Positions 45,011-56,263 of a stretch of DNA of 64,000 nucleotides are shown here, one piece after another. How positions within the stretch are numbered: position 1 is the stretch's first letter; every line of letters begins with the position of its first letter. Source of the stretch: Mailhella massiliensis. GTDB taxonomy: Bacteria > Desulfobacterota > Desulfovibrionia > Desulfovibrionales > Desulfovibrionaceae. The DNA lies in NCBI RefSeq assembly GCF_900155525.1, contig NZ_LT706945.1, positions 110,588-174,587 on the forward strand, given 5' to 3'. Position numbers and translations under genes: made by a program. The notes under the pieces were generated by a model that made no database searches, was not told the origin of the DNA, and saw only the letters and a program-made list of their open reading frames with translations.

Positions 45011-46522
45011 CTACCTTTTTTTGTTTTTGCGTTTCTGCTTGTCGCGTTTCTTCTTGGTAGCGGACTTTCCGCTGCCAGGTATTCCGGGCACGCCGCCGGG
45101 AAGCGCCGGCATGCCGCCCATTCCGGGCAGTCCGCCCATGCCGGGCAGACCACCCAAGCCCGGCATGCCGCCCATGCCGCCCAGGCGGTTCATCATGCCC
45201 TGGGGAATACGGGGCATACGTTTGCCGGGCTGCATCATGGACTGCATCATTTTTTTCATCTGCTCGAACTGGCGCAGAAGCGTGTTCACGTCCTGCACCT
45301 GGGTGCCCGAACCCTTCGCTATGCGGGCTCTGCGGCTTCCGTTGATGATATCGGGGTTGCGGCGTTCCTGACTGGTCATGGAGTTCAGGATGGCTTCCGT
45401 CTTGTTCAGTTCCTTTTCGTGGCCGCTCATGTCCCCGAGCTTGCCGGCGAGACCGCCGAGACCGGGGATCATCTTTACGAGCGATTCCAGGGAACCCAGC
45501 TTGCGCATGTGGCGCATCTGGGTACGGAAGTCCTCCAGGTCGAACTTGGCCTTCTGCATCTTTCTGGCGAGAGCTTCGGCCTCTTCGGCCTCCATTTCGC
45601 TCTGCGCCTTTTCCAGCAGGGTGAGCACGTCGCCCATGCCGAGGATGCGGCCCGCAACACGGTCGGGATGGAACACTTCCATTTCGGAAAGCTTTTCGCC
45701 CATACCGACAAATTTTACCGGCGCGCCCGTGACGGATTTGATGGAGAGAGCAGCGCCGCCTCTGGCGTCGCCGTCCATCTTGGTGAGAACCACGCCCGTG
45801 ATGCCGAGATGGTCGTTGAACGACTCGGCGACGGTAACGGCGTCCTGACCGGTCATGGCGTCGGCCACGAACAGGATTTCCTGCGGATGCACCGCGCCCT
45901 TGATGGCGACGAGTTCCTGCATGAGAGGTTCGTCCACATGGAGGCGGCCCGCGGTGTCGATGATGACCACGGTGCACTGCTTCGCCTTTGCGTCCTCCAC
46001 GGCCTCACGGGCGATGTCCACCGGGTTCATGTCCACGGTGGATTCGAAGCAGGGGATGTCGAGCTGCTTTGCCAGCGTGCGGAGCTGATCGATGGCGGCG
46101 GGGCGGTACACGTCGGCGGGAACAAGATAGGGGCGCATCTTCTGCTTGCGGAGAAGAAGCGCCAGCTTGCCCGAGGAGGTGGTTTTACCCGAACCCTGCA
46201 GGCCCGTCATGAGGATGACCGCAGGCTGCGCGCCCTGAAGCTTCAGGCCGGTGTCGTCGCCGCCGAGCAGCTTGACCAGCTCGTCGTGCACGACCTGTAT
46301 GACCTGCTGTGCGGGCGTGACGCCCTTCATGACCTGCACGCCGAGCGCGGCCTCGCGCACGCGATCCACGAATTCCTTGACGATCTTGAAGTTCACGTCG
46401 GCTTCGAGAAGCGCGAGGCGTACTTCACGCAGAGCGTCCTGGATGTTGGATTCCGTGAGCTGGGCGCGGCCGCTGAGATTGCGGAATACGCCGGTGAGTC
46501 GGTCTGTCAGGCTTTCAAACAT
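45011..46522 (-). CDS. ffh: Signal recognition particle protein
   Basis: A 503-residue SRP54 GTPase that takes ribosomes making membrane proteins to the inner membrane. It has an N domain (1-85), a G domain with GLQGSGKTTSSGKLA, DTAGRLHVD and TKMDGDARGG, and a methionine-rich M domain (about 330-440). A Gly/Met-rich tail of GMGGLPGMGG-type repeats and a Lys-rich end (about 445-503) are longer than in E. coli. Confidence 0.96.
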   Translation of the reverse strand: MFESLTDRLTGVFRNLSGRAQLTESNIQDALREVRLALLEADVNFKIVKEFVDRVREAALGVQVMKGVTPAQQVIQVVHDELVKLLGGDDTGLKLQGAQPAVILMTGLQGSGKTTSSGKLALLLRKQKMRPYLVPADVYRPAAIDQLRTLAKQLDIPCFESTVDMNPVDIAREAVEDAKAKQCTVVIIDTAGRLHVDEPLMQELVAIKGAVHPQEILFVADAMTGQDAVTVAESFNDHLGITGVVLTKMDGDARGGAALSIKSVTGAPVKFVGMGEKLSEMEVFHPDRVAGRILGMGDVLTLLEKAQSEMEAEEAEALARKMQKAKFDLEDFRTQMRHMRKLGSLESLVKMIPGLGGLAGKLGDMSGHEKELNKTEAILNSMTSQERRNPDIINGSRRARIAKGSGTQVQDVNTLLRQFEQMKKMMQSMMQPGKRMPRIPQGMMNRLGGMGGMPGLGGLPGMGGLPGMGGMPALPGGVPGIPGSGKSATKKKRDKQKRKNKKR

Positions 46523-46556
46523 CGTCTTTCCTGTTCTTATGACTTGGAACTAAGAA

Positions 46557-46585
46557 CCGTTACGCAACTTTTCCCTTCAAGTCAA
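46557..46585 (-). promoter_or_regulatory. Candidate promoter of ffh-rpsP
   Basis: On the minus strand TTGACT (46580-46585), 17 bases, TAACGG (46557-46562), 35 bases before the ffh ATG. Confidence 0.48.
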
Positions 46586-46700
46586 GTTTAACTTGGCCGC
46601 CGGGGCCTTCCTTCATTTCTCCGCCTTCTTGCCTCTTGCCCTTGCGCGCGGGGGCGGGTATCGTAGCGCTTCCCAGGGAAAACCTCTTTCAGGAGCCGTC

Positions 46701-48617
<1,917 letters not shown>

Positions 48618-48618
48618 C

Positions 48619-49146
48619 ATGGCGGTCGTGGTGGCCCTTGATTTTGAAACATCCGACAAATACGCCGACAGCGCCTGCGCGCTGGGGATGGTCCGCATGG
48701 AAAACGGGCGCGTGGTGTCGGACTGGTACAGCCTCATACGGCCGCCCCGTTCCCGCGTGTATTTTACCGAGATACACGGGCTTACCTGGGAGATGCTCAA
48801 AGACCGGAAGAGCTTTGCCGAGCTGTGGCCGGACATGGCGGCCTTCATGCAGGGGGCGGAACTTTTTGTGGCGCACAATGCGACTTTCGACAGACGTGTG
48901 CTCCATGGCTGCTGCCGTGCTTTCGGCCTCATTCCGCCTTCCGCGCCCTTCGTCTGTACGGTAAAGGGTTCGCGGCGCAGACTCCGTCTGCCGCATCACA
49001 GGCTGAACGATGTGTGCGATTACCTCGGCCTGGAGCTGGATCATCACAATGCCGCTTCCGACGCCATGGCTGCGGCGCGTATCTACCTGTATCTGCGCTC
49101 GATCGGCATGACGGATGAGGAGATGATGCTCAAGGAGAAAGGTTAG
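48619..49146 (+). CDS. DEDDh 3'-5' exonuclease (DnaQ-like)
   Basis: A 175-residue exonuclease. The four acidic residues and the His are visible: ALDFETSD (motif I), HNATFDRR (motif II), HHNAASDAMAAA (motif III). It resembles DNA polymerase III epsilon and oligoribonuclease-like proteins. The ATG is one base after the selB stop, so it is likely co-translated. It may proofread or trim DNA; the real substrate is unknown. Confidence 0.86.
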   Translation: MAVVVALDFETSDKYADSACALGMVRMENGRVVSDWYSLIRPPRSRVYFTEIHGLTWEMLKDRKSFAELWPDMAAFMQGAELFVAHNATFDRRVLHGCCRAFGLIPPSAPFVCTVKGSRRRLRLPHHRLNDVCDYLGLELDHHNAASDAMAAARIYLYLRSIGMTDEEMMLKEKG

Positions 49147-49262
49147 GCCGGCGACGTGGATATCTTCATGTCCGACCGTTTCCGGGAAAGAAACGCCGGA
49201 CGTCTTGCCCTTGCGCGGCGGCGGGCCTATAGTGAAGAAAGTGAAGATGCTGTGAGGTTGCC

Positions 49263-50345
49263 ATGATTATAGAATGTCCTTCCTGCCGTTTCCGTCGCGA
49301 TGTGCCCGATGCCTCCATCCGCCCCGGCAAAAAATATAAAGTGACCTGCCCGCGCTGTTCCGGCGTATTCCATTTTTCTCTGCCGGAAGAGGGAGAGATT
49401 CCGCCTGCGGAACCGGTGGCGGAAAGCGTATCTTCCCCCCGCGCGGAGGCTCCTTCCTCCCCTGCGCGCGAGGAAGCTCCCGCAGCGGAACACAGGGCGC
49501 AGGTTCCGCACCTTTCCACGGAACAGGAAGGCGACGACCCCCTTCCTCCCGGTGCGCAGATTCCCGAGTTCGACAAGGAGGAACCCGCCGGTCCCAGGGA
49601 GGAAAAGCCCGAGGAAAAACCGGTTCAGCACAAGCCTTCCGGCTTCTGGGAACACTGGCAGAGCATACGGGAGCATGTGCGCGAGTATGACGAGGGGCGA
49701 GAGGAAGATGCCTCCCGCAGCGACGGCCGCCCTGAAGGCGCCCCCTGGGAAAGCCCGGAGTATTACGGATTCTGGGGCAGTTTTTCGCGTACGCTCCTCG
49801 GCGTGCTTTTTCATGCGCCGGACTTCTTCCGTCATGTGCGCTGCAGCTTCTCCGTCATCCGTCCCATTCTTTTCTATGTGCTCCTGAGTCTTTTCCAGAT
49901 GCTTGCCTCCCGTCTGTGGTCCATGAAGTTTCTGCAGGAACTCACCACCACGGCCACGGACCCGCAGGTGCTTGCCATGGCCGAGACGCTCATGCGGAGC
50001 ATGAACCTGCCGCTCATGCTGCTGGTCACGCCGTTCTTTTCCATTTTCCAGGCCGTGATTCTGGCGGGCCTTTATCATCTGATGATCCGCATGGTGCAGC
50101 CCGACAGGGCGGATTTCGCCACCACGCTGCGCGTGGTGTGCTACAGTGCTGCTCCGCTCGTGTTCTGCATCGTGCCCATGGTGGGGAGCTTCATCGCCTC
50201 CGTCTGGTTCGTGGCGGCGGCGTTCATCGGCTGCAAGTTCGCCCTGCGCCTTTCCTGGGTGCGTACCGTGCTGGCGCTTCTGCCTCTGTATATTCTGGAA
50301 TTTGCGCTGGTTTCCCAGATTCCCGCCTTCATGGCCGGGATGTGA
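49263..50345 (+). CDS. Zinc-ribbon membrane protein with Yip1-like domain
   Basis: A 360-residue protein. Residues 1-40 are an MJ0042-type zinc ribbon (CPSC at 5-8 and a later CPRC). An acidic, Pro/Glu-rich linker (about 45-160) follows. Residues about 175-360 are a Yip1-type membrane domain with five helices. The arrangement occurs in Desulfovibrio and related delta-proteobacteria without known function. A GTGAGGT site precedes the ATG. It ends in a terminator. Confidence 0.78.
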   Translation: MIIECPSCRFRRDVPDASIRPGKKYKVTCPRCSGVFHFSLPEEGEIPPAEPVAESVSSPRAEAPSSPAREEAPAAEHRAQVPHLSTEQEGDDPLPPGAQIPEFDKEEPAGPREEKPEEKPVQHKPSGFWEHWQSIREHVREYDEGREEDASRSDGRPEGAPWESPEYYGFWGSFSRTLLGVLFHAPDFFRHVRCSFSVIRPILFYVLLSLFQMLASRLWSMKFLQELTTTATDPQVLAMAETLMRSMNLPLMLLVTPFFSIFQAVILAGLYHLMIRMVQPDRADFATTLRVVCYSAAPLVFCIVPMVGSFIASVWFVAAAFIGCKFALRLSWVRTVLALLPLYILEFALVSQIPAFMAGM

Positions 50346-50364
50346 TGTTGCCTGCAAAAAGAAG

Positions 50365-50391
50365 GCGGAGCCTGAGGCTCCGCTTTTTTTT
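50365..50391 (+). terminator. Rho-independent terminator
   Basis: GCGGAGCC (50365-50372) pairs with GGCTCCGC (50376-50383), then eight T residues, 19 bases after the zinc-ribbon gene stop. Confidence 0.92.
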
Positions 50392-50634
50392 GCATTACGG
50401 CGGAAAAGGGAGACAGGGAAGCGGAAGATGCGGCGGCAGGTATGCCGAGTTTCGGCGGCGAGCTTTTCTTGTTGCTTCCCGGGGAGGATGAGGCGCAGGA
50501 TGCAGGCTGTTCCGCGCCCGGGCTTTCTGCCGGGCATAAGTTCATAAGCAGAAAACGGCCTTTCCGGTGATATTGCAGGTACGCCGTGCTTGCCCGAGAA
50601 GCTGCGGAAGGTACGGTCTTTTTGGGGAATCCTT

Positions 50635-50730
50635 CTATGAAAAGAATCCCAGCACCTTCAGAATCAGCAGGCAGAAGCCGAGCATGATCAGGCAGGACAG
50701 CGTACAGAGAAGAGACGCGAGCAGTTTCAT
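50635..50730 (-). CDS. Possible 31-residue hydrophobic small protein
   Basis: An open frame (MKLLASLLCTLSCLIMLGF...) encodes one membrane helix with four cysteines or neighbouring small residues. It lies 117 bases after the mltG stop, on the same strand but past that gene's terminator. No good ribosome site is visible. It could be chance. The remainder of 50392-50793 shows no other feature. Confidence 0.25.
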   Translation of the reverse strand: MKLLASLLCTLSCLIMLGFCLLILKVLGFFS

Positions 50731-50793
50731 GGCGTAGTCGGCAGGGCACGGGGTGCGGAAAATGTTTTGCGCCCCGGAGGGGCTGCTTTTGGG

Positions 50794-50820
50794 AAAAAAA
50801 CGGCGGACGCATGGCCGCCC
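50794..50820 (-). terminator. Terminator of the pgpA-ruvX-mltG operon
   Basis: On the minus strand a GGCGG/CCGCC stem is followed by six or seven T residues (50794-50800), about 28 bases after the mltG stop. Confidence 0.75.
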
Positions 50821-50847
50821 GCCGGAACCACATGATCTGACGGCGTG

Positions 50848-51996
50848 TTATTTTCCTCCGCGTCTTATGGCCGCCCGGTACTCGCGTACGGCGCGGTTGT
50901 GCTCGGTAAGGCTCTTGGAGAAGGTGTGCCCTTTGTCGCGCCCCGTGGCCACGAAGTAGAGGTATTCATGTTTTTCCGGCTGGAGGGCAGCCTTCAGCGC
51001 GGGAGCGCCGAACGAGCAGATGGGGCCGGGAGGAAGGCCCGGATTCTGATAGGTGTTGTAACGGTTATGGACGTTTTCCAGGTCCTTGCGGAGCAGCGGC
51101 CCTTCAAAGCTGCGTCCCAGTCCGTAGATGACGGTGGGATCGGCCTGAAGGAGCATACCGCGTTCCAGCCTGTTGACGTACACGCCTGCCACGCGGGCGC
51201 GTTCCTCGGGAACGCTGGTTTCCTTTTCCACGATGGAGGCGAGGGTGACCAGCCTTCTGAGTTCGGCGGAAGAGGGCCGTTTTTTGTCCGGCCAGAGCCT
51301 GTCCGCTCTCTGCCAGAACATTTCCACCAGACGGTTGGCCACGGCGCGGGCGGCCTCCTTGTTCATGTCGCGCGGGTGGGGAAGAAGATAGGTTTCCGGG
51401 AAGAGAAATCCCTCGGCGGATTCGAAGGGAATACCCCAGTGGCGGAGAAATTCCGGGTCGTGAATGACGGAGGTGAAGTCCGAAGCCTTGCAGAATCCGC
51501 CTTTTTCCACAAGTTCCGCCACATCCCACCAGGGCAGGCCTTCGCGTATGGTCAGCCGGTAGAGCATGGCCTTGCCGGAAACCAGCATGTCCAGCACCTT
51601 TTCCGGCAGCCATCCGGTATGTACCAGAAAGCGCCCGGCCTGAAGGCTGCGGCTTTTTTCCTTGTATCTCGTCAGAAGCTGGAAGCGCAGGGAATTGGTG
51701 ATCACCCCTTCCTTTTCCAGCATGTCGGCCACCTGTGCCAGCGTCATGCCCGGCTCTATGTCCACGATGAGGCTTTTGCCCGGCGTTTCGGGAGCGGAGT
51801 TCAGGAAGGTGCGCGCGTCGTGCCATACATAAAGGCCCGCGCAGAAAAGCATCAGAAAGAGAAAGACAAGAATGTTGCGCAGCGTATGCCGTTTTTTCCC
51901 GGCAGGAGAGGGCGGCGTGCCCGGAGCTTCCTCCGGCGGGGTCTGCCCCTGCGGGACTTCGTGGCGTTCTTCCGGGGTGGGCTGTTCCTGACTCAT
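50848..51996 (-). CDS. mltG: Endolytic murein transglycosylase MltG
   Basis: A 382-residue inner-membrane enzyme that cuts nascent peptidoglycan strands. A cytoplasmic Pro-rich tail (1-33) and one membrane helix (about 38-55) precede a LysM-like part and the YceG catalytic domain. The catalytic Glu is in [14 protein letters not shown], with PTVIYGLG and [15 protein letters not shown]. It overlaps ruvX by four bases. Confidence 0.93.
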   Translation of the reverse strand: MSQEQPTPEERHEVPQGQTPPEEAPGTPPSPAGKKRHTLRNILVFLFLMLFCAGLYVWHDARTFLNSAPETPGKSLIVDIEPGMTLAQVADMLEKEGVITNSLRFQLLTRYKEKSRSLQAGRFLVHTGWLPEKVLDMLVSGKAMLYRLTIREGLPWWDVAELVEKGGFCKASDFTSVIHDPEFLRHWGIPFESAEGFLFPETYLLPHPRDMNKEAARAVANRLVEMFWQRADRLWPDKKRPSSAELRRLVTLASIVEKETSVPEERARVAGVYVNRLERGMLLQADPTVIYGLGRSFEGPLLRKDLENVHNRYNTYQNPGLPPGPICSFGAPALKAALQPEKHEYLYFVATGRDKGHTFSKSLTEHNRAVREYRAAIRRGGK

Positions 51997-52421
51997 GCCC
52001 GCAGTCTCCTTTCTTCCGGCTGATCGAGGAAGCTTTCGAGAATAAGAACGGCGGCCTGCTGATCCACCACTTTTTTCACTTCCCGGTAGCCCATGCCGAA
52101 ATCGTAAAGTTCATGTTCCGCAGCCGCGCTGCTCAATACCTCATTCATCCAGTACACGGGCAGCGCCGTACGTCGCTTCAGCGATTCCACGAAGTGGCGC
52201 ACCTGCACGGTGGTGAGGCATTCCGTTCCGTCGGTGTACAGGGGCAGTCCCACGACAATGGCCCCGGCCTTTTCCTCTTCCAGAAGAGCCAGAAGCTCGG
52301 CGAAGAAGGCCGCCTTGGTTTCCCTTTTCAGGGTGCAGCGGGGAAAGGCAAAGTGTCCGTCCATATCGGAAACGGCAATGCCCACACGTTTGAGACCGTA
52401 ATCGATGGCAAGGTATTTCAT
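51993..52421 (-). CDS. ruvX: RuvX/YqgF-family pre-16S rRNA nuclease
   Basis: A 142-residue RNase H-fold protein. The catalytic Asp7 is in [11 protein letters not shown], with [10 protein letters not shown] and the C-terminal acidic cluster including [10 protein letters not shown]. The family matures 16S rRNA and was first named a Holliday junction resolvase. It is four bases downstream of pgpA. Confidence 0.92.
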   Translation of the reverse strand: MKYLAIDYGLKRVGIAVSDMDGHFAFPRCTLKRETKAAFFAELLALLEEEKAGAIVVGLPLYTDGTECLTTVQVRHFVESLKRRTALPVYWMNEVLSSAAAEHELYDFGMGYREVKKVVDQQAAVLILESFLDQPEERRLRA

Positions 52422-52425
52422 GGCG

Positions 52426-52941
52426 TCACAAGGTCAGTATGCCGGGGAAAACGACATGGAGAATCGCCGCGATGACGCTCACGCATAAAAGTGCCCAGAT
52501 ACCGGCCAGAACATCGTCGATCATGATGCCCCAGCCGGCGGGAAGCCAGCTTTCCGAAGCATGTACGGGCCACGGCTTGAGAATGTCGAAGAAACGGAAG
52601 AAGAGAAAGGGAACCATGAGGAAGAGGATGTCCTTTCCTGTGGAGGAAAGGGAAAAGCTTCCCAGGCAGAGCATACTTATCCACTGTCCGACCAGTTCGT
52701 CGATGACCACGCAACCGGGGTCCTGCCTGCCGAGCAGAATTTCCGCACGGGAGGCGGCAAGCGCCCCCACCACGAAAAGCAGCGCCAGCACCGCGAGACG
52801 CCACGGCAGCGTCAGGGGAAGGTAGACGAAAGGTGCGAGGACGACGGCAAGAAAGGAACCCGCCGTGCCGGGCGCCCAGGGGGAAAGTCCGGCCGGGCCG
52901 AGACGGGAAAAATGCAGAACCGCTTTATCGAAAAAAGTCAT
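52426..52941 (-). CDS. pgpA: Phosphatidylglycerophosphatase A
   Basis: A 171-residue membrane phosphatase that completes phosphatidylglycerol synthesis. Conserved segments are [21 protein letters not shown] and [11 protein letters not shown] plus [10 protein letters not shown]. Start MTFFDKAV has AGGAG upstream. It is the first gene of the pgpA-ruvX-mltG operon. Confidence 0.92.
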   Translation of the reverse strand: MTFFDKAVLHFSRLGPAGLSPWAPGTAGSFLAVVLAPFVYLPLTLPWRLAVLALLFVVGALAASRAEILLGRQDPGCVVIDELVGQWISMLCLGSFSLSSTGKDILFLMVPFLFFRFFDILKPWPVHASESWLPAGWGIMIDDVLAGIWALLCVSVIAAILHVVFPGILTL

Positions 52942-53093
52942 GACCGCTCCTGAATGGCCGAAGTTTATTTCAGGATAGAAGCTCCCGCTTCTCTTGGCAA
53001 GAGGATGCGAAAGAGCGGGAAAAGCCGTTTTTGCAGAAAGCAAGCCAAGGTTTTCCTTGTCTTCTTTTCCCTGTGCTGGTACGAAAGAGGCGT

Positions 53094-53180
53094 GCCCGGG
53101 TGGCGAAACTGGTATACGCAAGGGACTTAAAATCCCTCGCCCGCAAGGGCTTGCGGGTTCGATCCCCGCACCGGGTACCA
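53094..53180 (+). tRNA. tRNA-Leu (anticodon UAA)
   Basis: An 87-base class II tRNA: acceptor GCCCGGG, anticodon loop CTTAAAA with TAA at 53128-53130, long variable arm (CGCCCGCAAGGGCTTGC), T stem-loop GCGGGTTCGATCCCCGC and encoded CCA. A G-A mismatch at 7-66 is the only flaw. It is the integration target of the element that follows, and the gene stays intact. Confidence 0.96.
53166..53180 (+). other. attL core (tRNA 3' end)
   Basis: CCGCACCGGGTACCA, the last 15 bases of tRNA-Leu, is repeated as CCGCACCGGTACCA at 62722. It is followed by integrase arm-like repeats: CTTGGTATATTCCTTGGTAC at 53296-53315 and GGTACCAAG near 53348. The first is matched at 62640-62658 just inside the right end. Confidence 0.65.
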
Positions 53181-53465
53181 AATAATAAGTAGCATGTTGG
53201 CGTATGAGGTAGGAAAAAGCCTGATACGCCAACACTTTTTTAAAATCTGATTGTCGCGGATGGTAGTCGGAAGCAGCCTTGTGTCGTGCAAAAAACTTGG
53301 TATATTCCTTGGTACGGTTTTCAGGTGCCAAGATAAGGCGTTTATCTGGTACCAAGTTTTGCCCTGAAAAGGGGCAAAATTCATGCAGAAAAAGAAGGAA
53401 AATTTCATATATCACAATAAAAACAGCATGATATATGAAAGAAAAATACCAAAGAGGGAAACGAT

Positions 53466-54671
53466 ATGCCGCTGAGCGACGCCGAAATCCGGGCAGGTGC
53501 CCGGAAAGGTACCAAGGGCCGCAAGTCTGACGGCGGGGGCCTTTATATTCAGGACTGGCGATATTGGCGCATGGCGTACACGTTCGACGGAAAGCAGAAG
53601 ACGCTTGCCTTCGGCGTGTACCCAGATGTTTCCTTGCAGATGGCGAGGGAGCGGCGGGCGGAGGCAAAGAAACTTCTTGCTCTCGGTGTTGACCCCGGAG
53701 AGGAGAAAAAGCGCCGCAAGGAAGAGGCAAGGCAGGAAGCCGCCGGAGCAAGAACCTTTGAAAGCGTGGCGCGGGAATGGCTGGAACAGAGTAACCGGAC
53801 GGGGGAAGTAAAGGCCATCACGGAAAAGCGCAAGCGGTATATCCTTGAGCATTACCTTATTCCGGCGCTTGGTTCCCTTGCTTTTTCCTCTTTGAATCGT
53901 TCCATGCTGAGGACGTTGCCCATACTCAAAGAGCACGAAAAGGCGGGGCACTTGGAGACGGTGAAACGCATGGTGCGGATGATTCAGGCGGTGTGTCGGT
54001 TCGCCGTTCAGAACGAAATCCGGGATGATGACCCGTCCGCTTTCCTCGGCGGCTGCTTTATGAGGCCGAAAGTTACCCACAGGGCGGCAATCTTGGAAGA
54101 AGGCCGATATCAGGAGCTGATAAAGGCCCTGTACCGATACACGACGGAAAGCGCCTCTCTGTACTATGCCTTGCAGCTTATGCCCATGCTGTTTACGCGA
54201 AACTCGGAACTGTGCCATGCGGAATGGGCGGAAATCGACCTCGGCGCGGGCGTGTGGACGATTCCGGCAAGTCGGGCAAAGATGAATCGGCCCTTTGTCA
54301 TTCCTCTGCCGGTGCAGGCGCGGCAAATCTTCCGGGAGCTTTACGCTGTGGGCCGGAAGCGCCGGTATGTGTTTGAAAGTTCCCGGTCGAAAACAGGGCA
54401 TATCCGCATAGAATCGCTTTCCCTCGCCCTGCGCACGCTCGGCTTTCCCGGCGATGAAATGACGGTGCACGGCTTCCGGTCGAGTGCCGTTTCCTTTCTG
54501 ATTTCCAAGTTCCATTATCCCAAAGACGTGACGGAGGCCGCGCTTTCTCATGTGCCGGGCGTGCCTCTCGGTGATACCTATATCCGCACGGATTACCGGG
54601 AAGAGCGCAAGGAAATGTTGCAGAAGTGGGCGGACTACCTCGACACGCTCCGGGGGCGGCCCGTGCTGTAG
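53466..54671 (+). CDS. int: P4-type tyrosine integrase
   Basis: A 401-residue site-specific recombinase. Residues 1-90 are the DUF4102 arm-binding domain (LSDAEIRAGARKGTKGRK), about 95-195 the core-binding domain, 200-400 the catalytic domain. Catalytic residues are Arg in FTRNSELCHAEW (about 245), the HGFR motif (about 334) and Tyr in DTYIRTDY (about 369). GAGGG precedes the ATG. It lies 285 bases from the tRNA, the standard place for tRNA-targeting integrases, and would catalyse integration and excision. Confidence 0.95.
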   Translation: MPLSDAEIRAGARKGTKGRKSDGGGLYIQDWRYWRMAYTFDGKQKTLAFGVYPDVSLQMARERRAEAKKLLALGVDPGEEKKRRKEEARQEAAGARTFESVAREWLEQSNRTGEVKAITEKRKRYILEHYLIPALGSLAFSSLNRSMLRTLPILKEHEKAGHLETVKRMVRMIQAVCRFAVQNEIRDDDPSAFLGGCFMRPKVTHRAAILEEGRYQELIKALYRYTTESASLYYALQLMPMLFTRNSELCHAEWAEIDLGAGVWTIPASRAKMNRPFVIPLPVQARQIFRELYAVGRKRRYVFESSRSKTGHIRIESLSLALRTLGFPGDEMTVHGFRSSAVSFLISKFHYPKDVTEAALSHVPGVPLGDTYIRTDYREERKEMLQKWADYLDTLRGRPVL

Positions 54672-54741
54672 GATTTTTTCCCCACGTTTCACCCCGGGGA
54701 AACATAGTGGGCTATATGTGTTTTGCCGGACAGTTTTTCAG

Positions 54742-54772
54742 GCCCGTTGCCGAAAGGTGACGGGCTTTTCTT
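54742..54772 (+). terminator. Terminator of int
   Basis: GCCCGTTGCC-GAAA-GGTGACGGGC (54742-54765) followed by CTTTTCTTTT. Confidence 0.8.
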
Positions 54773-54776
54773 TTGA

Positions 54777-55152
54777 CAGAATCAGGCAAGAAAAAACGCG
54801 CCCCGGTTCGGCAAAAATCAAAGCCCATTTCTAGGCGTTCCTGAAAACACACAGAAAAAATCAGCGCTGCGTTTACCGGATGACAAATGTACCGGGGCGA
54901 GCGGGGCACCGGGGCGCGACTATGAAATCATTGGAGAATCTCCGCCCCGGTATCTTTTAGATACTGGGGCGAAAAGCGGGGCGAACCGGGGCAAAGCGGG
55001 GTGCGGCCCGTTTTCTTCATGTTCGGACTACCAACTTTTTGCAGAAGAAACGGGGCACCGGGGCGGAGGTGATGTTTCCGCATGGCCGGGAGAGCGTCCT
55101 TTTCTGTGCCTGCCGGTATGAAGATTCAAGAGAAATAGGCAATTTTTTGTTT
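54777..55152 (-). repeat. Left copy of the 376-bp GGGGC-rich repeat (inverted)
   Basis: This block is a near-identical reverse complement of two blocks in the right array (61172-61547 and 61745-62121). It contains about nine GGGGC-type iterons within 54890-55075 and an internal hairpin (CCCCGGTATCTTTTAGATACTGGGG). It has no coding frame of interest. From 55153 to 55544 there is a less GC-rich leader before the AlpA-like gene with no clear feature. Confidence 0.88.
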
Positions 55153-55544
55153 TGCCCGGAACAATTTCTGGCGTACTTGTCGGCGGTGTTTTCCCTGATG
55201 ATGAATACACCGCGCTGGCATGGCGTAGTAGCCTTTAGCAGGCTTTGGTATTCTGGAGGACAAGTATTTTTTTTGAAAATCAGGGCAATGTTTCATGCAT
55301 CGGGGAAGTTTCCGACCGTGAGCGGGGCGTACAGGTGCCGCATACGCAATGCTTTCCGGGGATGCCTCAAGGTGAGACGTGCCGCCGCTTTCATGGAAGG
55401 ACGGAAGCGCAATAACCAGCGTATTCCTACAATAACCTACAAATTCCCACAAAATTTCTTGTAACTTGAATTAGTTGCGGAAATTATGCTAACATTTCCC
55501 CGTCTATGGTTCGGCGTAGTAGCAAAAAAACGAGAGGTGCGAAG

Positions 55545-55763
55545 ATGACGAAGGAAAGCAGAGTTTCGGAAATGCCTTTTCCCCATGTTCTGAGAGCCAA
55601 GCAGGCGGCGGCCTATCTTGGAATCCATGAAAAAACCGTGTGGCAATGGGCGAGGGAAGGGCGGCTGCCTCAGCCTATCCGGCAGGGAAGGCGCTGCTCC
55701 GTATGGAAGGTGGAAGACTTGGACGCCTATCTTGCCCGCTGTGCCAACGGCGGCGAGGCGTAG
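55545..55763 (+). CDS. AlpA/excisionase-like helix-turn-helix protein
   Basis: A 72-residue protein, almost all an HTH_17/AlpA-type winged helix (HVLRAKQAAAYLGIHEKTVWQWAREGRLPQPI). In P4-like elements AlpA proteins act as excisionase and regulator of int. Start MTKESRV follows AGAGGTG; a start 13 codons earlier is possible. It is the first gene of the rightward operon after int. Confidence 0.87.
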   Translation: MTKESRVSEMPFPHVLRAKQAAAYLGIHEKTVWQWAREGRLPQPIRQGRRCSVWKVEDLDAYLARCANGGEA

Positions 55764-55772
55764 GGGCGCGGC

Positions 55773-56240
55773 ATGACAAGAGAGAAAGTCGGCCTTTCCC
55801 CTGCCGGAGCCGGGTACCTCAGCGAAGGCGGGAGCGTGTTCACCTGCGCGGACTGCGGGTATTTCCGCGCGGTGCCCCTGCCTTCCGGCCATGTGCGGAC
55901 GTTCTGCATATTCACCGGCGAAAAGGTGAAGCCTTCCCGGCCTGCCTGCTCTTTCCGCCTGACGTGCGGCGGCCCTGCGGCGTCTCTCCGTGCCGTGGGG
56001 GGCTTGACTCATGCCCGGCCGTGGGGCATGGTTGAGGCCCCTAACTACGATGGCCGTAACAGGCGGCTTGCCCTTGCCCCACAAGGTGCAGAAGTTCTGT
56101 CCATTCCTGCATATCATGCCCGTGCTGTATTCTGCGCGGTGCGTGCCTATATTGGCAGGGCGCAACGTCCGGGACGCCGTGAGGCCCCGGCGGCTTATCG
56201 TAGGCCGGGGAGCGTTGTTGCCCTGCCTCTTTTCTTTTAA
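55773..56240 (+). CDS. Unknown cysteine-rich small protein, element gene
   Basis: A 155-codon frame. The first 75 residues hold a putative zinc site: FTCADCGYF, then TFCIFTG and SFRLTCGG. The second half (after GGLTHARPWG) overlaps a strongly structured RNA segment and may not be translated. Its composition weakly resembles Ash/Icd-type proteins of P4 satellites, but I cannot support that name. The ribosome site is poor (GGGGCG). It is nine bases after the AlpA-like gene. Confidence 0.5.
   Translation: MTREKVGLSPAGAGYLSEGGSVFTCADCGYFRAVPLPSGHVRTFCIFTGEKVKPSRPACSFRLTCGGPAASLRAVGGLTHARPWGMVEAPNYDGRNRRLALAPQGAEVLSIPAYHARAVFCAVRAYIGRAQRPGRREAPAAYRRPGSVVALPLFF
55999..56041 (+). other. Strong RNA hairpin inside the element leader
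   Basis: GGGGCTTGACTCATGCCC pairs with GGGGCATGGTTGAGGCCCC with only small bulges. A second stem, CCCCGGC/GCCGGGG, lies at about 56182-56208. Both are in the 220 bases before the next gene. In P4 this position carries the immunity RNA; that parallel is speculative. Confidence 0.45.
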
Positions 56241-56263
56241 TCCCCAAACTACGAGGTATTTTC

